Below, piece by piece: positions 15,201-27,446 of a stretch of 64,000 nt of DNA. Under the pieces are notes generated by a model that ran no database searches, was not told the origin of the DNA, and saw only the letters and a program-made list of their open reading frames with translations. Positions within the stretch are counted from its first letter, which is position 1, and the number at the start of each line of letters is the position of its first letter. This DNA comes from Perkinsus marinus ATCC 50983 (Eukaryota > Perkinsozoa > Perkinsida > Perkinsidae): NCBI RefSeq assembly GCF_000006405.1, contig NW_003206658.1, positions 1,551,720-1,615,719 of the forward strand. The letters run 5' to 3'. A program made the translations under genes and the position numbers.

Positions 15201-18200
15201 GGTTATGCATGACATACTCGATATGATGCCGGAGAGCGTTAAGGCGAATAAGGCGCGAACGATTTTGCAACATCTCTCAGAGGCTTGGCGGTGTTGGAAG
15301 GCTAACGTGCCGTGGAAAGTCCCTGGGCTGGCCGCACCCATCGAGAATATGATACTGAAATATGTGAAGGCGAAAGCTGATTGGTGGACGAACTCGACGT
15401 ACTATAATAGAGAGCGTATTAAGAGAGGTGCTACTGTGGACAAGACGCTATGTAAGAAGAATTTGGGAAGACTTACGAGGTTGTGGTTGAAGAATGAGCA
15501 AGAAAGGCAACATGCTTACCGTAAAGATGGACCCTATATTAGTGGTGAAGACGGTGTTGCTATTTACACTAATACGGTGCATTGGTTGGAGTCTCGGAAG
15601 TTCTCACCTATCCCCTTCCCACCGTTAAACTACAAGCATGATACTAAGCTGCTCATCTTGGCATTGGAGAGGCTCAAGGAGAACTATGCTGCGAAGGCTA
15701 GGCTCAATCAAACACAGAGGTGAGTTGTCGCGCGCCGCGAAATTGTATATATTTTTTGTCTTTTTCAGGGAGGAGTTGTCGTTGATCGAGCAAGCGTACG
15801 ATAATCCTCATGAAGCCTTATCGCGTATCAAGAGGCATTTGCTGACTATGAGGGCGTTTAAGGAGGTCTCCATTGAGTTCAACGATCAGTACTTGTATCT
15901 GGTGCCTATATACGACATAGATCCTCTGGAGAAAATCACAGACGCATATTTAGATCAGTACTTGTGGCTGGAGGTAAGCTCTTGGGGTTGGTCGATTAAA
16001 AGTGGGTAATTTATTCCGTCAGGCGGATCAACGTATGTTGTTCCCGAACTGGGTGAAGCCATCTGATTCGGAACCGCCACCGTTACTGGTGTATAAGGTC
16101 TGTTGTGGAGTGAACAACATGACCAACGTTTGGGACACATCTAATAATGAGACCCTAGTTATGGTAATACCACAACTCGCGCAACTCCTGGTGAGGTGGC
16201 TCGCAGGTTACGACACAGTATTCGAAGCTGGCGGAGAAGATCGATTTGACTTTGTTAAATCGTCTGTTACGTCTTATTGTTGATCATAACATTGCTGATT
16301 ACATGAGTGGTAAAAATAACGTCAACATTAACTTCAAAGATATGAATCATATCAACGGTTACGGTATAATCAGAGGATTGCAGTTCTCAAGTTTCATATT
16401 CCAGTAAGTAGCCAGGGAGGCTGTCCTGAGCGTCACTGCGCCACAAAATTAGGTACTATGCTCTGGTTGTGGATCTGCTGGTCTTGGGCCTCACGAGAGC
16501 TTCTGATATCGCTGGTCCACCGAGGATGCCAAACGAGTTTATGCAGTTTACGGATCTTGCAACGGAACAGAGGCATCCGATTCGTCTCTATTGCCGATAC
16601 GTTGACCAGGTAATTATCGTTCGTGTTGAAGACGTTTTGGGAAATGCGCGAAAATTTCCGATCTTGTGACGTTTTTACGCACGATATAATGATAGTGGTC
16701 GTAACTGATGTGGCTAAGTTGATTGGGAACATGTTGGAGTCTGGGCGTAGGACAATGTGGAAAGATGCGCACATGGTCAACTACGTGTGTTGGTGAAAAA
16801 TTAAAATTCGGCGGAAATTTCTCGGAAATTTTTGTTGATTTTTGTACATTTATACTCGAATTTGTATATATAGTTTCATATGCGGCGAGGAAACTCCTGA
16901 GCTCAGCTGAGAAAAGTGAGCGTATATTTTTCCAACACTTTTCTGATAATTATGTTTTCGATGTGTCTGAGTTCATCGTCAGGTTCACATCCTCTTCCGT
17001 TTCACCGATGAGGAGGCTAAGGATCTCATTCAGCGTTTCCTCACTGAGAACCCCGATCCTAACAATGAGAATATTGTCGGCTACAACAACAAGAAGTGTT
17101 GGCCTAGAGACTGTCGTATGAGGAGGATCAAGCACGATGTGAATCTTGGGCGTGCGGTCTTCTGGGAGATTCAGAATCGGTTACCGAGATCACTAGCGAC
17201 CATGGATTGGGATACGTCATTCATCAGCGTTTACTCCAAGGATAATCCGAATCTACTCTTCAACATGTGCGGTTTCGAGGTGAGAATTTTGCCGAAAATT
17301 CGACAGCAGATGACTGTTGATGCGGGGGGTCTCGGCTCAACTGGGCATGGGGAGGCGTGTTGGAAGTTGCAGAACGAGAGGAATAAGGAGTTGACTGCTA
17401 CGGCATATCTGAGGGTTGATGATGATGGGATGAAGAAATTCGAAAATCGAGTGAGGCAAGTATTGATGGCTTCTGGAAGTGTCACTTTCACGAAGATCGC
17501 CAACAAGTGGAATACGTGTCTGATTGGTAATAAGTGCTGTGGCAAATTCTGATGAAAAAATGGTAAAATTGTGCATTTCAGGGTTGATGACGTATTATCG
17601 TGAAGCGGTTATCCACACTGAGAACTTGCTGGATCTTCTTGTGAAGTGCGAGAACAAGATCCAGACTCGTATCAAGATTGGCCTCAATTCCAAGATGCCT
17701 AGCAGATTCCCTCCGGTGGTCTTTTACACTCCTAAGGAGCTTGGTGGGCTTGGTATGCTCTCTATGGGGCACATCTTGATCCCACAAAGTGATCTGAGAG
17801 TTAGTCGTCAAACTGATTCTGGTATAACTCACTTCCGAGCTGGTATGTCTCACGATTCGGATCAGCTTATTCCGAATCTATATCGTTATATACAGTCCTG
17901 GGAAAGTGAATTCTTGGATTCACAGAGAGTGTGGGCTGAGTATGCGCTGAAGAGACAAGAGGCACAAGCTCAGAATCGTCGACTTACTCTGGAAGATTTG
18001 GAGGATGCGTGGGATCGCGGCATTCCTAGGATCAACACTCTGTTCCAGAAGGAGCGCCATACGTTAGCCTACGACAAGGGTTGGAGAGTGAGAATGGAGT
18101 TTAAGCAGTATCATGTGAACAGGAACAATCCGTTTTGGTGGACGCATCAGAGGCATGATGGCAAGCTTTGGAATTTGAATAACTATCGTACTGATATGAT

Positions 18201-18258
18201 TCAAGCGCTGGGAGGTGTCGAAGGTATTTTGGAGCACACGTTGTTCAAGGGCACATAT

Positions 18259-18293
<35 letters not shown>

Positions 18294-21200
18294 TAGTGGG
18301 TTCGAGGAATCTATGAGGTTCAAAAAGTTGACGAATGCGCAGAAGTCTGGGTTGAACCAGATCCCTAATAGAAGGTTTACGCTGTGGTGGAGTCCTACTA
18401 TTAATCGTGCTAATGTGTATGTTGGTTTCCAAGTGCAGTTGGATCTTACTGGTATCTTTATGCATGGTAAAATCCCCACTTTGAAGATCTCACTGATTCA
18501 AATCTTCCGGGCGCATCTGTGGCAGAAGATTCACGAGTCAATCGTGATGGACATGTGCCAAGTCTTCGATCAGGAGTTGGATGCTCTCGAGATCGACACT
18601 GTGCAAAAGGAGACGATTCACCCTAGGAAGTCGTATAAGATGAACTCCTCTTGTGCTGATGTCCTCCTATTCGCCAGCTACAAGTGGAACGTGTCGAAGC
18701 CATCACTGCTGACTGAGCCTAGAGACAATTTTGATGCTCAGACGAAGACTACTAAGTACTGGTTAGATATTCAGCTGAGGTGGGGTGATTATGATTCTCA
18801 TGATATCGAGAGATATGCAAGGGCTAAGTTCTTGGATTATACTACTGATAATATGTCCATCTACCCGTCCCCAACTGGGTGTCTGTTGGCTATTGATCTG
18901 GCTTACTCTATGCACTCTGGCTTTGGAAATTGGATTCCGGGTGGAAAGCCGTTGATCCAGAAGGCTATGAATAAGATCATGAAATCTAACCCCGCGCTGT
19001 ATGTTCTCCGTGAGAGAATTCGAAAAGGTCTTCAACTGTACAGCAGTGAACCGACTGAGCCCTATTTGAATTCTCAGAATTATACTGAGCTGTTCTCTTC
19101 GCAAATTATATGGTTTGTGGATGACACGAATGTGTATCGTGTCACCATTCATAAGACTTTTGAAGGGAACCTCACGACGAAGCCCGTGAATGGTGCGATC
19201 TTCATTTTCAACCCGCGAACTGGTCAGCTGTTCTTGAAGATTATCCACACAAGTGTGTGGGCTGGGCAGAAACGACTAAGTCAGTTGGCAAAGTGGAAGA
19301 CTGCTGAGGAGGTGGCGGCTCTGATTCGGTCGCTTCCAGTGGAGGAACAGCCGAAACAGATTATTGTTACTCGGAAGGGCATGCTAGACCCTCTGGAGGT
19401 GCATCTGTTGGATTTCCCCAACATCGTTATCAAGGGATCAGAGCTGCAGTTGCCATTCCAGGCGCTGATGAAGATCGAGAAATTTGGTGATCTTATTTTG
19501 AAGGCTACAAAACCTGACATGGTCTTGTTCAATCTCTACGACGACTGGCTCAAGACGTGCTCAGGCTATACGGCTTTCTCTAGACTGGTGCGTGTGGGGG
19601 AATATATGCACATGTGTAGGTGACATTTACGGGAATTCTCAGTAGTTTCTGTACCTAAACTCGTATTAGTGAGGAAACTTCTGGGCCTAGCTGAGAAGAG
19701 CGAACATATATTGCAACATCGGTGGGTATATGTGTTTGATTTTCTCAACTGAGCTCGTGAGTTTCCTCACTACATTATGAAAATCTATATATTATTTTGG
19801 GTAGAAGTGTACAAAAAGCAATTATTATTTTCCAAAATTTTCTCAGAATTTCCGTATTTCTACCAACACATGTAGCTGATGGTTTGTGCATATGTTGTCA
19901 CTCTGAGTATCGGTATTAGAATAGTTTCACCACCCTAGTGATATGAAAAACACTAGTGAAAAACATATTTTACGACTATTGCATATCACCGCGAATATCG
20001 CGTTGCTCACCAAGTTTTACGCCACTTCACGTAAAACAGGTTAAACTAGAGCTAGAATTACTGGATGTTGAACACATTACGTGAGTATCAAAATCCATTG
20101 ATTTCACGCTTATCGAGGACAGCGGAGCGAAGTGTTTCACGATGTGTTAATATTCAGATACTCATTTTGAGGGCTCTACATGTAAATCCAGATCGTGCTA
20201 AGGTTATTCTGAGACCCGACAAAACTGTGCAAACTCAAAGTCACCATGTGTGGCCGACTCTCACTGACGAGCAGTGGGTTAAGGTGGAGAACGACATGAA
20301 GGATATGATTCTGTTGGACTATGGCAAGCGCAATAACGTGAATGTCATGTCGTTGACGCAGTCGGAGATACGAGATATTATTCTCGGTATGGAGATCGCC
20401 CCAGTGAGTTTACAGCGACAGCAAATTGAGGATATCGAGCGGCAAGGGCAGCAGTTGAATGCAAGTACTGATGGAAGCACTCAAGTTACCTCGGTGATGA
20501 CAAGGACGACCAACGTACATGGTGACGAGATGAATGTTGCGACACAGTCCCCGTACGAACAAGCGACTTTCGCTTCTAAAACCGAGTGGAGGGTGAGAGC
20601 AATATCGAGCACTTCGCTGGCACTGAGGACGAACCATATCTATGTGGCATCTGATGATGTTAATGAGGCCGGCTATACTTATGTTCTCCCCAAGAACGTT
20701 CTCAAGCAGTTCATCACTATTGCTGATCTACGTACTGAAGTTGCTGCTTATATGTACGGTGTAAGCCCCGCTGACAACCCGAGCGTAAAGGAGGTCCGTT
20801 GTCTCGTTATGGTAAGTAAAATTATGATGGAAAATATGAGCTGATTTTTTGGGTAGGTGCCCCAAGTTGGAAATCACCAGACGGTTACTCTCCCTAACGC
20901 TTTACCTCATCACGACTATCTCAACGACTTGGAGCCTCTGGGGTGGCTTCATACATGTCCTCATGAGGAGCAGAGTCTGAGCCCGTAGGATGTTCTCACG
21001 GCGTGGTATGGTAGAATATATTTTTTTTTGCGATTTTAGATACGACTGTGTTATGACAGCTAAGATGATCCACACTGATCATCACAAGTCTGCCGGAGGT
21101 GCAGGGAGTCGACTTTGGTCCGTTGACACATGTGTGGTGATGACGTGCGCCTTCACGCCAGGGTCCTGCTCTTTGACGGCGTATAGGTAGACGCTTCTTC

Positions 21201-21868
21201 AAATTGATATTTCGATTTCTCACTGGCAGGTTGACACCACCTGGATACAAGTGGGCGAAGGAGAATATCAGTCAGATTCAGCAGGCCACAACGAACCCGA
21301 CAGGCTACTTACCGACGCACGCTGAGAAGGTAACGGAGGGGTATCAATTCGGGTTTGTCGGGACTTGTCTTTGGTGGTCAGGTCCAGATGCTGTTGACTG
21401 ACAGTTTCTTGGGGTTCTGGATAGTACCAGAAGGAGGAATTTGGAACTACAATTTCATGGGCATCAAGTGAGTTGTATATTATTGTATTGCGTAGTTTAG
21501 CACTGCTGTCTCACGTGGGTCTCAAGTTTATGTTCTATACTAGAAAAATATCAAGTTGGTTTTACTCATAATTTCTACTGGGTTCTTTTATGAATTTCAC
21601 GATTAGTTTAGTCCATCACTTTATACATATCTTCTATTCAGACACAAGGCGGACATGGAGTACAAGTTGGTCGTGGACAACCCGATAGATTTCTATCACG
21701 AATTCCATCGCCGATCGCACCATCTCAATTTCGCCGAGTCGTTGGCCCCATCGACGAACTCGCTAGCGGCAGATCAGCGAGAAGGTAGGCTGGCTGTGAC
21801 GACTCTGATTTACGCAGCGTCGTATTGCAGGTACGACTATCGCCGATCGTGAAGATGTCTTGGCGTAG
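12286..21868 (+). CDS. PRPF8: PRP8 / PRPF8 core U5 snRNP protein (21 exons, one in-frame TAG)
   Basis: PRP8 is the scaffold of the spliceosome active site. Conservation is very high: [26 protein letters not shown]-like [23 protein letters not shown] [75 protein letters not shown], and the C-terminal Jab1/MPN domain (TLTDEQW through ADREDVLA). A proline-rich leader (PPPPP) precedes it. Exons: 12286-12394, 12447-12649, 12698-12816, 12860-13262, 13516-13641, 13785-13927, 13980-14201, 14253-15719, 15769-15973, 16023-16163, 16207-16403, 16453-16609, 16983-17526, 17582-19587, 20158-20811, 20857-21002, 21040-21186, 21230-21329, 21382-21467, 21642-21784 and 21831-21868. They total 2452 codons in phase. 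The TAG at 20986-20988 sits where human PRPF8 has the Gln of SPQDV. The start of the exon at 21040 is the least certain. Long introns 16610-16982 and 19588-20157 hold mobile repeats. Confidence 0.97.
15727..15744. other. GC-rich palindromic motif in PRP8 intron
   Basis: GTCGCGCGCCGCGAAATT, reverse orientation of the motif at 2481, 9113 and 11797 (ATTTCGTGGCGCGCGAC type). Function unknown. Confidence 0.6.
16755..16940 (+). repeat. Family A element in PRP8 intron
   Basis: A well-preserved copy: left end GTGGAAAGATGCGCACATGG, then CTACGTGTGTTGGTGA, an AT-rich middle with TACTCGAATTTGTA, GAAACTCCTGAGCTCAGCTG, and right end GTATATTTTTCCAACACT. It fills half of the 373-base intron 16610-16982 while the flanking intron borders stay canonical. 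Confidence 0.85.
19596..19900. repeat. Two family A copies in opposite orientation
   Basis: 19596-19715 is a plus-oriented copy (ATATGCACATGTG, CTGGGCCTAGCTGAG, AGCGAACATATATT). 19716-19900 is a minus-oriented copy (ACTGAGCTCGTGAG, GGGTAGAAGTGTAC, CCAACACATGTAGCTGA). They lie head to tail in the 570-base PRP8 intron 19588-20157. Confidence 0.75.
19922..20045. repeat. Family B element in PRP8 intron
   Basis: Carries the family B body: GTTTCACC, CTAGTGATATGAAAAACACT, ATATCACCGCGAATATCGCG and TTACGCCACTTCACGTAAAA. It follows directly after the two family A copies. Confidence 0.8.
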
Positions 21869-22917
21869 TAGTGGAGAACGTGAGGATGAAGCCTTTGATA
21901 GTGTTGGAGCATTGGTTTCCATTGTCGCTGCGGAAAGTCTATATATTTACAACGAGCATGGTTGAGTTCATAGTGAAAGTCACTTGAGAGTGATGGGCAC
22001 AATAAAGATCACAATTTGTGATCTATCACTGTATTTCTCATGCATAGCAAGCACTTGTGATGAGCATCGCATCTTGTGTGCCTGCGCTTCCTCAGTGGCG
22101 CACACGATTTTTAATAGGGGCTATAGTTCATGACGATGGACTCCTTGGGGTCTTTGAGGGTCCTCCCAAACTCGCTGCCATTACCAGCGAGTCGTGTTTT
22201 CTATCGAGGCAAATATTTCCCTGATGGAAGCTCAAGGCTCATATTCCTATCTACTCTTCGGATGGTCACCAGAACACTGTGGTGAATTGGAAGCTCTTAA
22301 ACGCCTCAGGATGACTTGTTTATCTGATGCCCGGCATTCTACCCCCTACGTATCGATTTCATCGGTTGAATTGGAGCGCATTTCCTTTCTCATCACGACG
22401 CTGGAGAAGCTATACAACCCCACTGAATTCGTGCTCCTTGAACGACCAGGGCATTCCATCAAATCGACCATTAAACGAGCACTACAAGGCCGATGGAAGC
22501 TCTGTGGTAAAGATTTATGTGATTGACTATGACAACATGTAAAATTGATGATACTGTTTGCTGAAGCTGTACGACTACTTTCGAGCACTATAACAGTGTC
22601 GTGTTATACACTCTCATGTGGTTTATAAGACTATCATAATCAGGAATATTCAGTCGTCCGATGGCAGTTACTGAATGTGCTACAACTGCATTGAACTTTC
22701 CTGAACTCATCCCTCCTGGAAGAGGATTCATCGGTGATAGTTTGATCAATCCGGTTTTCGAAACTCACACACGCACAACTGCACTTGTTTTTGTCGACGC
22801 ATTAAATACGAGCAACCTCAAAATCGATTCCGGGATCGTCTGAGATTGTACTCGGGACATACGGTGTCCAAAAAGTTCCAAATAACACGATATACTCTCA
22901 ACACAACTCAAGCTTGT
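21869..22917 (+). other. Interval with unassigned plus-strand open frames
   Basis: About 1 kb between PRP8 and the 3' end of the minus-strand CLEC16A gene. An ATG at 22130 opens a frame with FYRGKYFPDGSSRLIFLSTL. A second frame ending near 22540 has LNEHYKADGSSVVKIYVIDY. The shared Y-x(4)-DGSS-x(3)-I pattern suggests two related segments of a spliced gene, but I could not link them and do not recognise a family. A further small open frame lies at 22661-22843. Confidence 0.25.
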
Positions 22918-25900
22918 CTACACTCCACGAATCCTATCATCATCATCACAATGGTCAGTCAATAGCAAACGATCAACAAGTTGTCTATATTCTTTCTCGA
23001 GGCATTCTTCTCGTCGGCTCTCCAGATGCTTATACGCTACACTACACCGACTCTCATCAGAGAACACCAACACCAGGTTGAAGGAACGGTCCAATTTCAC
23101 CTTCAATTGGCCTGAAACTTACAGCAACTCCGTCACGCGCCACTGAACAATCCCTACAGGGTTTCTCCCTATCTATTGATGCTTCTGTAGTAGCCATAGG
23201 AGCCGCGAGCCGGACGATACCATAGCCAGGACATGTTCGTTCAGGAGCCGCTAGCACAAAAGTGGCGTCCCATAGTATAAGGTACAGAGCCTCAGCGGTC
23301 TTCAGCTGAGCCTGGCTCGGAATGGTCACGTCCGACCCCAAGGGAATGTAGGAGCAACTTAGCCTATCTGTTTGACCTGAAATTTCTTCGATCGGAGTTG
23401 CAGAAACAATACCAATGCCAGAAAGAGTGCTGACAATTCAACGCCCATTCTCGGGTGACCATAAAAAACTCATGGAAAAATTTTCTTACTACCAATAGAC
23501 GATCGCAACTCAGAGCTTTCAAATGCCATTCTCTAAATGCCATTGAGGTCATCAGCGACAGAGATAAGTAGTGAGCTCTCAGACTAGTTTCCTACTGCTT
23601 CAAGCTTACCCAGATCAATAGTGTTCCCTTCAGTTAAGCCAGCCAACTCACGACTAGCATCTTCCTGTGGGGGCGCTCTGACCCTTGGTAGGAGCTCGCG
23701 CCTCAATAAGGAAATGTAATCAACAGTATACTTCCCTGGTGACTGTACGGGACATGGCCCTGGTAGGAGAGCCGGCCGCCCTGGAGGTGTACTCGCTATC
23801 GTCGATACGAGACTACTACTATCATCTGACACATGAAGTCAGTTTTGGAGGAATATAAGTTCGCTATCCTCAGCTAAGTTCAAACTCCTGAACTTAACTA
23901 AGGAAGGCGGACAACATATATTCCAACACTCTCAAGATCAACTCCTAGCTGGACGGTTCCAATTCACATCAGAATCCGCAATTCGAGCAAACCACAGTAG
24001 ACAACAACCCCAAGCTATATCGACAGTGCACGATTTACGGTATAAACTTCCATCACAATAATAAAGCGGCTCCTACCTACTTTCTGTCGACTCTTTCTCC
24101 CCAATCTCCTCAACAGCGGCAGCAATCGTCTCTCTATACAGCATACCCCTGGGCCCATCAAAAACAGCTCTTCGGGCTTCCTCAGCCACACTTCTAAAAC
24201 ATTTCCAAATATCCTCATCAGCAACACAGCCGGGCTCTTCCCTAACGACCATCTTATACACAGCTAACAGCACTTGAATAGTAATCAAATGCCACTGTGC
24301 GCCATACCCTCCCTTGATCAATTCCAAGCAAACTTCCGCAAGGTGCGGTACCTAAAAATTACAACTCCGATCGAATCGTTCTGGGATAGTATTTGCCGTG
24401 CTTACATTTAGTGACAGCTCTGGGTAATCAAGCACCATCGCTGCGTCCAAAACCAACAGGGATTCCTCCTCCTCCTTTATACCATTGAAAACAGTCTTGC
24501 GAAACTCCTTCACTTTTTCACACATAACACCGACGTCAACATAGTGTCCCATTTGAAGTATTATGAACTTAGCCAGAGCCTTGCTACAATACTCATGCGG
24601 TGATCGAGACGACGGTGAGAGTAAAGGCTCCAAAGCATACATCGATAGCTTGGTGCTCAGAAGGTCCAACAGAGGGCTAATCTGACAGGACAAAGCGATC
24701 AAGTTGAAACGATGGCAATCAGCTTTGGAATATATACTCGCTCTCCTTAGCTGAGCCTAGGAGTTCCTTCACCAAGTGTGGTAGAAGTGTACGAAAACCA
24801 CGGGGGTTTCCCCAAAAAATTTCCGCAAAATTTCCTTACGACCAGCTATACATGTGGTTGACCATGTGCATATTTTTCCCCACATAAATGCGCTCAACTG
24901 CAAGTAGTAGTATTTGAAATTCACCAGCTCATATTCCCGTAGCATTTTTTCGAACTCTATCTCATCACACTATTATCACAGTCACTACATATTCTTCATA
25001 ATAAAAACAATCATTAGTACTATCGTAAACCCATGCTAAGTGCATTCAAGCAAAACGCTGATTCGACGGCTACACACACTCTCAATATTTTACAATGGAA
25101 TCTCATAAAGAGCGATAACATCACCAACGCGAAAAACAAGTTACTCATAAGCATTCACATGGATCGGTCGAAGATAGGAAACTTCGAGGTGATACTCATT
25201 GGTCCACTTCTCGTATGAAATCATAGCAAACATATATTCTTCCAACACTGATTTCCCCAACTCACATAGGGGTTATCAACGGTGAATATATCAGCAATGT
25301 AAAGAAGTACATCCACAACATCATCAACAATAGTTTGGGCCTTCCTTTTAGAGACACTCAAATCACCCAATTTCTGCCACTGTTCTCGCAGATCCTTACT
25401 AAGTAGCGAGAAATATCCACCGCTATTATCGACCTGAAAGTAGACTACTTTTTACTAAGGTAAAGTTATGAGAATTTATGTGTTTTCCAGAAACGAAAAA
25501 TCGGCTTCTATGTAGTTGTGAAGAAATATGTGTTATTTCCCGAGATGCATACCAAAAATCGATCTGAAACTATATCGCATAAACAATGGAGTTTCACCCT
25601 AGTGATATGAAAAAAACACTAATGAAAAATATATTTCGCGACTACTTATCGCGAATATCGCGTTTTTCACATATTATTACGCCACTTCACGTAAAACTGG
25701 TAACCTCTCGGAGCNNNNNNNNNNNNNNNNNNNNNNNNNNNNNNNNNNNNNNNNNNNNNNNNNNNNNNNNNNNNNNNNNNNNNNNNNNNNNNNNNNNNNN
25801 NNNNNNNNNNNNNNTCCATTTTTGCATATCAACTCATACCAAAGAAAACACAGCAGCAATTCTCACCAGGAATTCCATACAGGGTCGGTCAGCGACTTGA

Positions 25901-27446
25901 TACACCGCCAAAGTAAGCGTCCGCACTGACGTCCTCACCATTGCATCAGCGCTGTTATAAAGGCGTATAGGGACTGTGTAAAGAACCTTAACATACCACT
26001 CCTTGAGAACATCATAACAATAATAAACACTCACGAAATGATCACTGTGGAAGAACAGTGTGAGCATCTCCCGATCGAGGCGAAGGGCCAGACCTTTCAC
26101 AAAGGTTATATAATAAGACAACAGTTCTTCATCTGAAGACCACTGACAAGGGGCGCCTGACAATTAACAACAAAAATGATGATGGACCAATTTTAATAAG
26201 GAGTAGCACTCATTTTCCATGTGTGTTACCGAAGGAGCGGTATTAACCAAACTTATGATATACCTGCGCATCTCTTCATCTCAAAAATAATATTATTTTT
26301 TCTCGTTTTTCTAACATAAAATTGAGTATCATGTACACTAATTTCTCCCATGAATCCGTATAGCAGTGAAAGAATTTATCGCCGTTTCCAAGTCACACAA
26401 GGTCTGTCTACTTCATCTACGACTAACATCAACATTAATGGTAATAGCAGTGTTGGAAGAATATATTTTCGCTTTCCTCACCTGAGCTCAAGAGGTTCCA
26501 CACTAACTATAGTAGAAAAACCAACAAAATTTCCCAAGAAATTTCCTAAAAATTTCCGTATTGTCACCAACACGCGTAGTTGCCCATGTGCATATTCTCC
26601 TACTTATAAGGTTATTGATATGATCATTGCTAAATACATATATAAGGGGAAGTCCTGGTCCTCAGATTCTGAGTGAGAAGGCTCATAGTCTGCAAAAGTT
26701 GAATCTTCACAGCTACTGCTACTGTTGCCATGCTCAGCACTTCGACCTGAAATGAATCCAACGCAGATGAACCTAAGATATTCGTTATCCCACGAAATAT
26801 GTCCCCTCAAACATGTATTTCATATTGGAGTTTCACCCTAGTGATATGAAAAAACACTAGTGAAAAATATATTTCACCCCGACTACTTCATATCACCGCG
26901 AAAATATCGCGTTTTTTACAAAGTATTACCCTGTGTGACACTATTATAGTGATAAGACAATCTACGGCTTACCTCGATAAACCAATAATTTGTCACCTCA
27001 CACGATGAAGTTTCACCCTAGTGATATGAAAAACACTAGTGAAAAACATATTTACATTTCACTTAAGGTGGAAAACAATTGTAATACCGTTCATCATGAA
27101 AGCATATACATGGCACAATTTTCATGCAATACTACACAACTTCGCGTTAAACGAGTGAAACTCCACTGATTTAGATCGAAATACAAACTTCAGAATTAAC
27201 GCAAAAACATAAATTTTCCCCATTTCCCCACATTACAAAACTGCTCAGCATATCCTTCTCGCAGAAGTAGTCGAACAGCTCCTGATGGTAATTCTGTTCA
27301 CCCCATAGGAGAATCTCCGAGATCTCCCTGAGGTCTTCTACCAAACCCTCACACGCCGTAGCATTGAGACTGTCGAGGTCCTTCAGCCGTTCATTAATTC
27401 GACCGTGGATTTGCGCCATCTCAGATAAGCTGTGCCTGCACAGCAC
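22918..27446 (-). CDS. CLEC16A: CLEC16A / gop-1 / Ema family protein (FPL domain)
   Basis: CLEC16A-type proteins act on endosome-lysosome traffic, autophagy and, in animals, mitophagy. The FPL domain is clear: ISEILLWGEQN and DYFCEKDMLSSF near 27250, then WSSDEELLSYYITFVKGLAL, MVRTSVRTLTLAVYQV (25834-26150), and QTIVDDVVDVLLYIADIF (25265-25434). Later exons are about 24352-24700 and 24073-24327. The C-terminal part is at 22918-23341, where FNLVLVFSDESRC matches the human ATFIFSDHIRC block. The start is ATG 27446 or 27419. The stop is at 22918-22920. Between VAVSFRPIE and VKLDRSFNL, near 23107, the frame shifts by one base. Some middle exons are unresolved, and the N gap at 25715-25814 falls in an intron. 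Introns carry family A and B elements. The identity is firm and the exon set incomplete. Confidence 0.85.
23836..23933. repeat. Short fold-back family A derivative
   Basis: Left arm TTTTGGAGGAATATAAGTTC and right arm CATATATTCCAACACT are inverted copies of the family A right end, with GCTAAGTTC and GAACTTAACTAAGG between. It looks like a nearly palindromic deletion product in a CLEC16A intron. Confidence 0.6.
24724..24882 (-). repeat. Family A element, minus orientation
   Basis: Begins TTTGGAATATATACTCGC, contains CTTAGCTGAGCCTAGGAGTT and GTAGAAGTGTACGAAAACC, and ends GTTGACCATGTGCATATTTT. It is in a CLEC16A intron. Confidence 0.8.
25210..25250 (+). repeat. Family A right-end fragment
   Basis: AGCAAACATATATTCTTCCAACACT alone would exceed the allowed length; its core is CATATATTCTTCCAACACT at about 25229-25247. 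No left part is visible. Confidence 0.5.
25497..25705. repeat. Family B element with shared 5' flank
   Basis: Body at 25589-25705: GGAGTTTCACCCTAGTGATA, TATCGCGAATATCGCG, TTACGCCACTTCACGTAAAA. The preceding 90 bases (ATATGTGTTATTTCCCGAGA, AATCGATCTGAAACTAT) are similar to the sequence before the copy at 28496, so the repeated unit is longer than the body. It runs almost to the N gap. Confidence 0.7.
25715..25814. other. Assembly gap, 100 N
   Basis: Exactly 100 unknown bases, a conventional scaffold-gap length. It lies just after a family B element, inside the CLEC16A gene, so the repeat probably broke the assembly. Confidence 1.
26452..26615 (-). repeat. Family A element, minus orientation
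   Basis: GTGTTGGAAGAATATATTTT at the start, CCTGAGCTCAAGAGGTT inside, CACCAACACGCGTAGTTG and CCATGTGCATATTCTCC at the end. It lies within the CLEC16A gene. Confidence 0.8.
26826..26940. repeat. Family B element
   Basis: GGAGTTTCACCCTAGTGATA, AACACTAGTGAAAAATATAT, TCATATCACCGCGAAAATAT. It is truncated on the right and lies in a CLEC16A intron. Confidence 0.8.
27007..27167. repeat. Family B element with both terminal repeats
   Basis: Starts GAAGTTTCACCCTAGTGATA and ends CGAGTGAAACTCC, giving inverted ends of GTTTCAC / GTGAAAC. The middle differs from the other copies. It lies in a CLEC16A intron. Confidence 0.8.

Noticed and set aside
16164-16218. A 28-base intron, or a 55-base intron, in PRP8
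   Set aside because: A 43-base intron at 16164-16206 gives the best match to other PRP8 proteins in spacing before [12 protein letters not shown].
12286-21868. Use of TAG as a glutamine codon throughout the genome
   Set aside because: Only one such codon is seen in 2451 positions of PRP8, and TAG ends PRP8, the phosphate carrier, PTGES2 and RNase H2B at the expected places.
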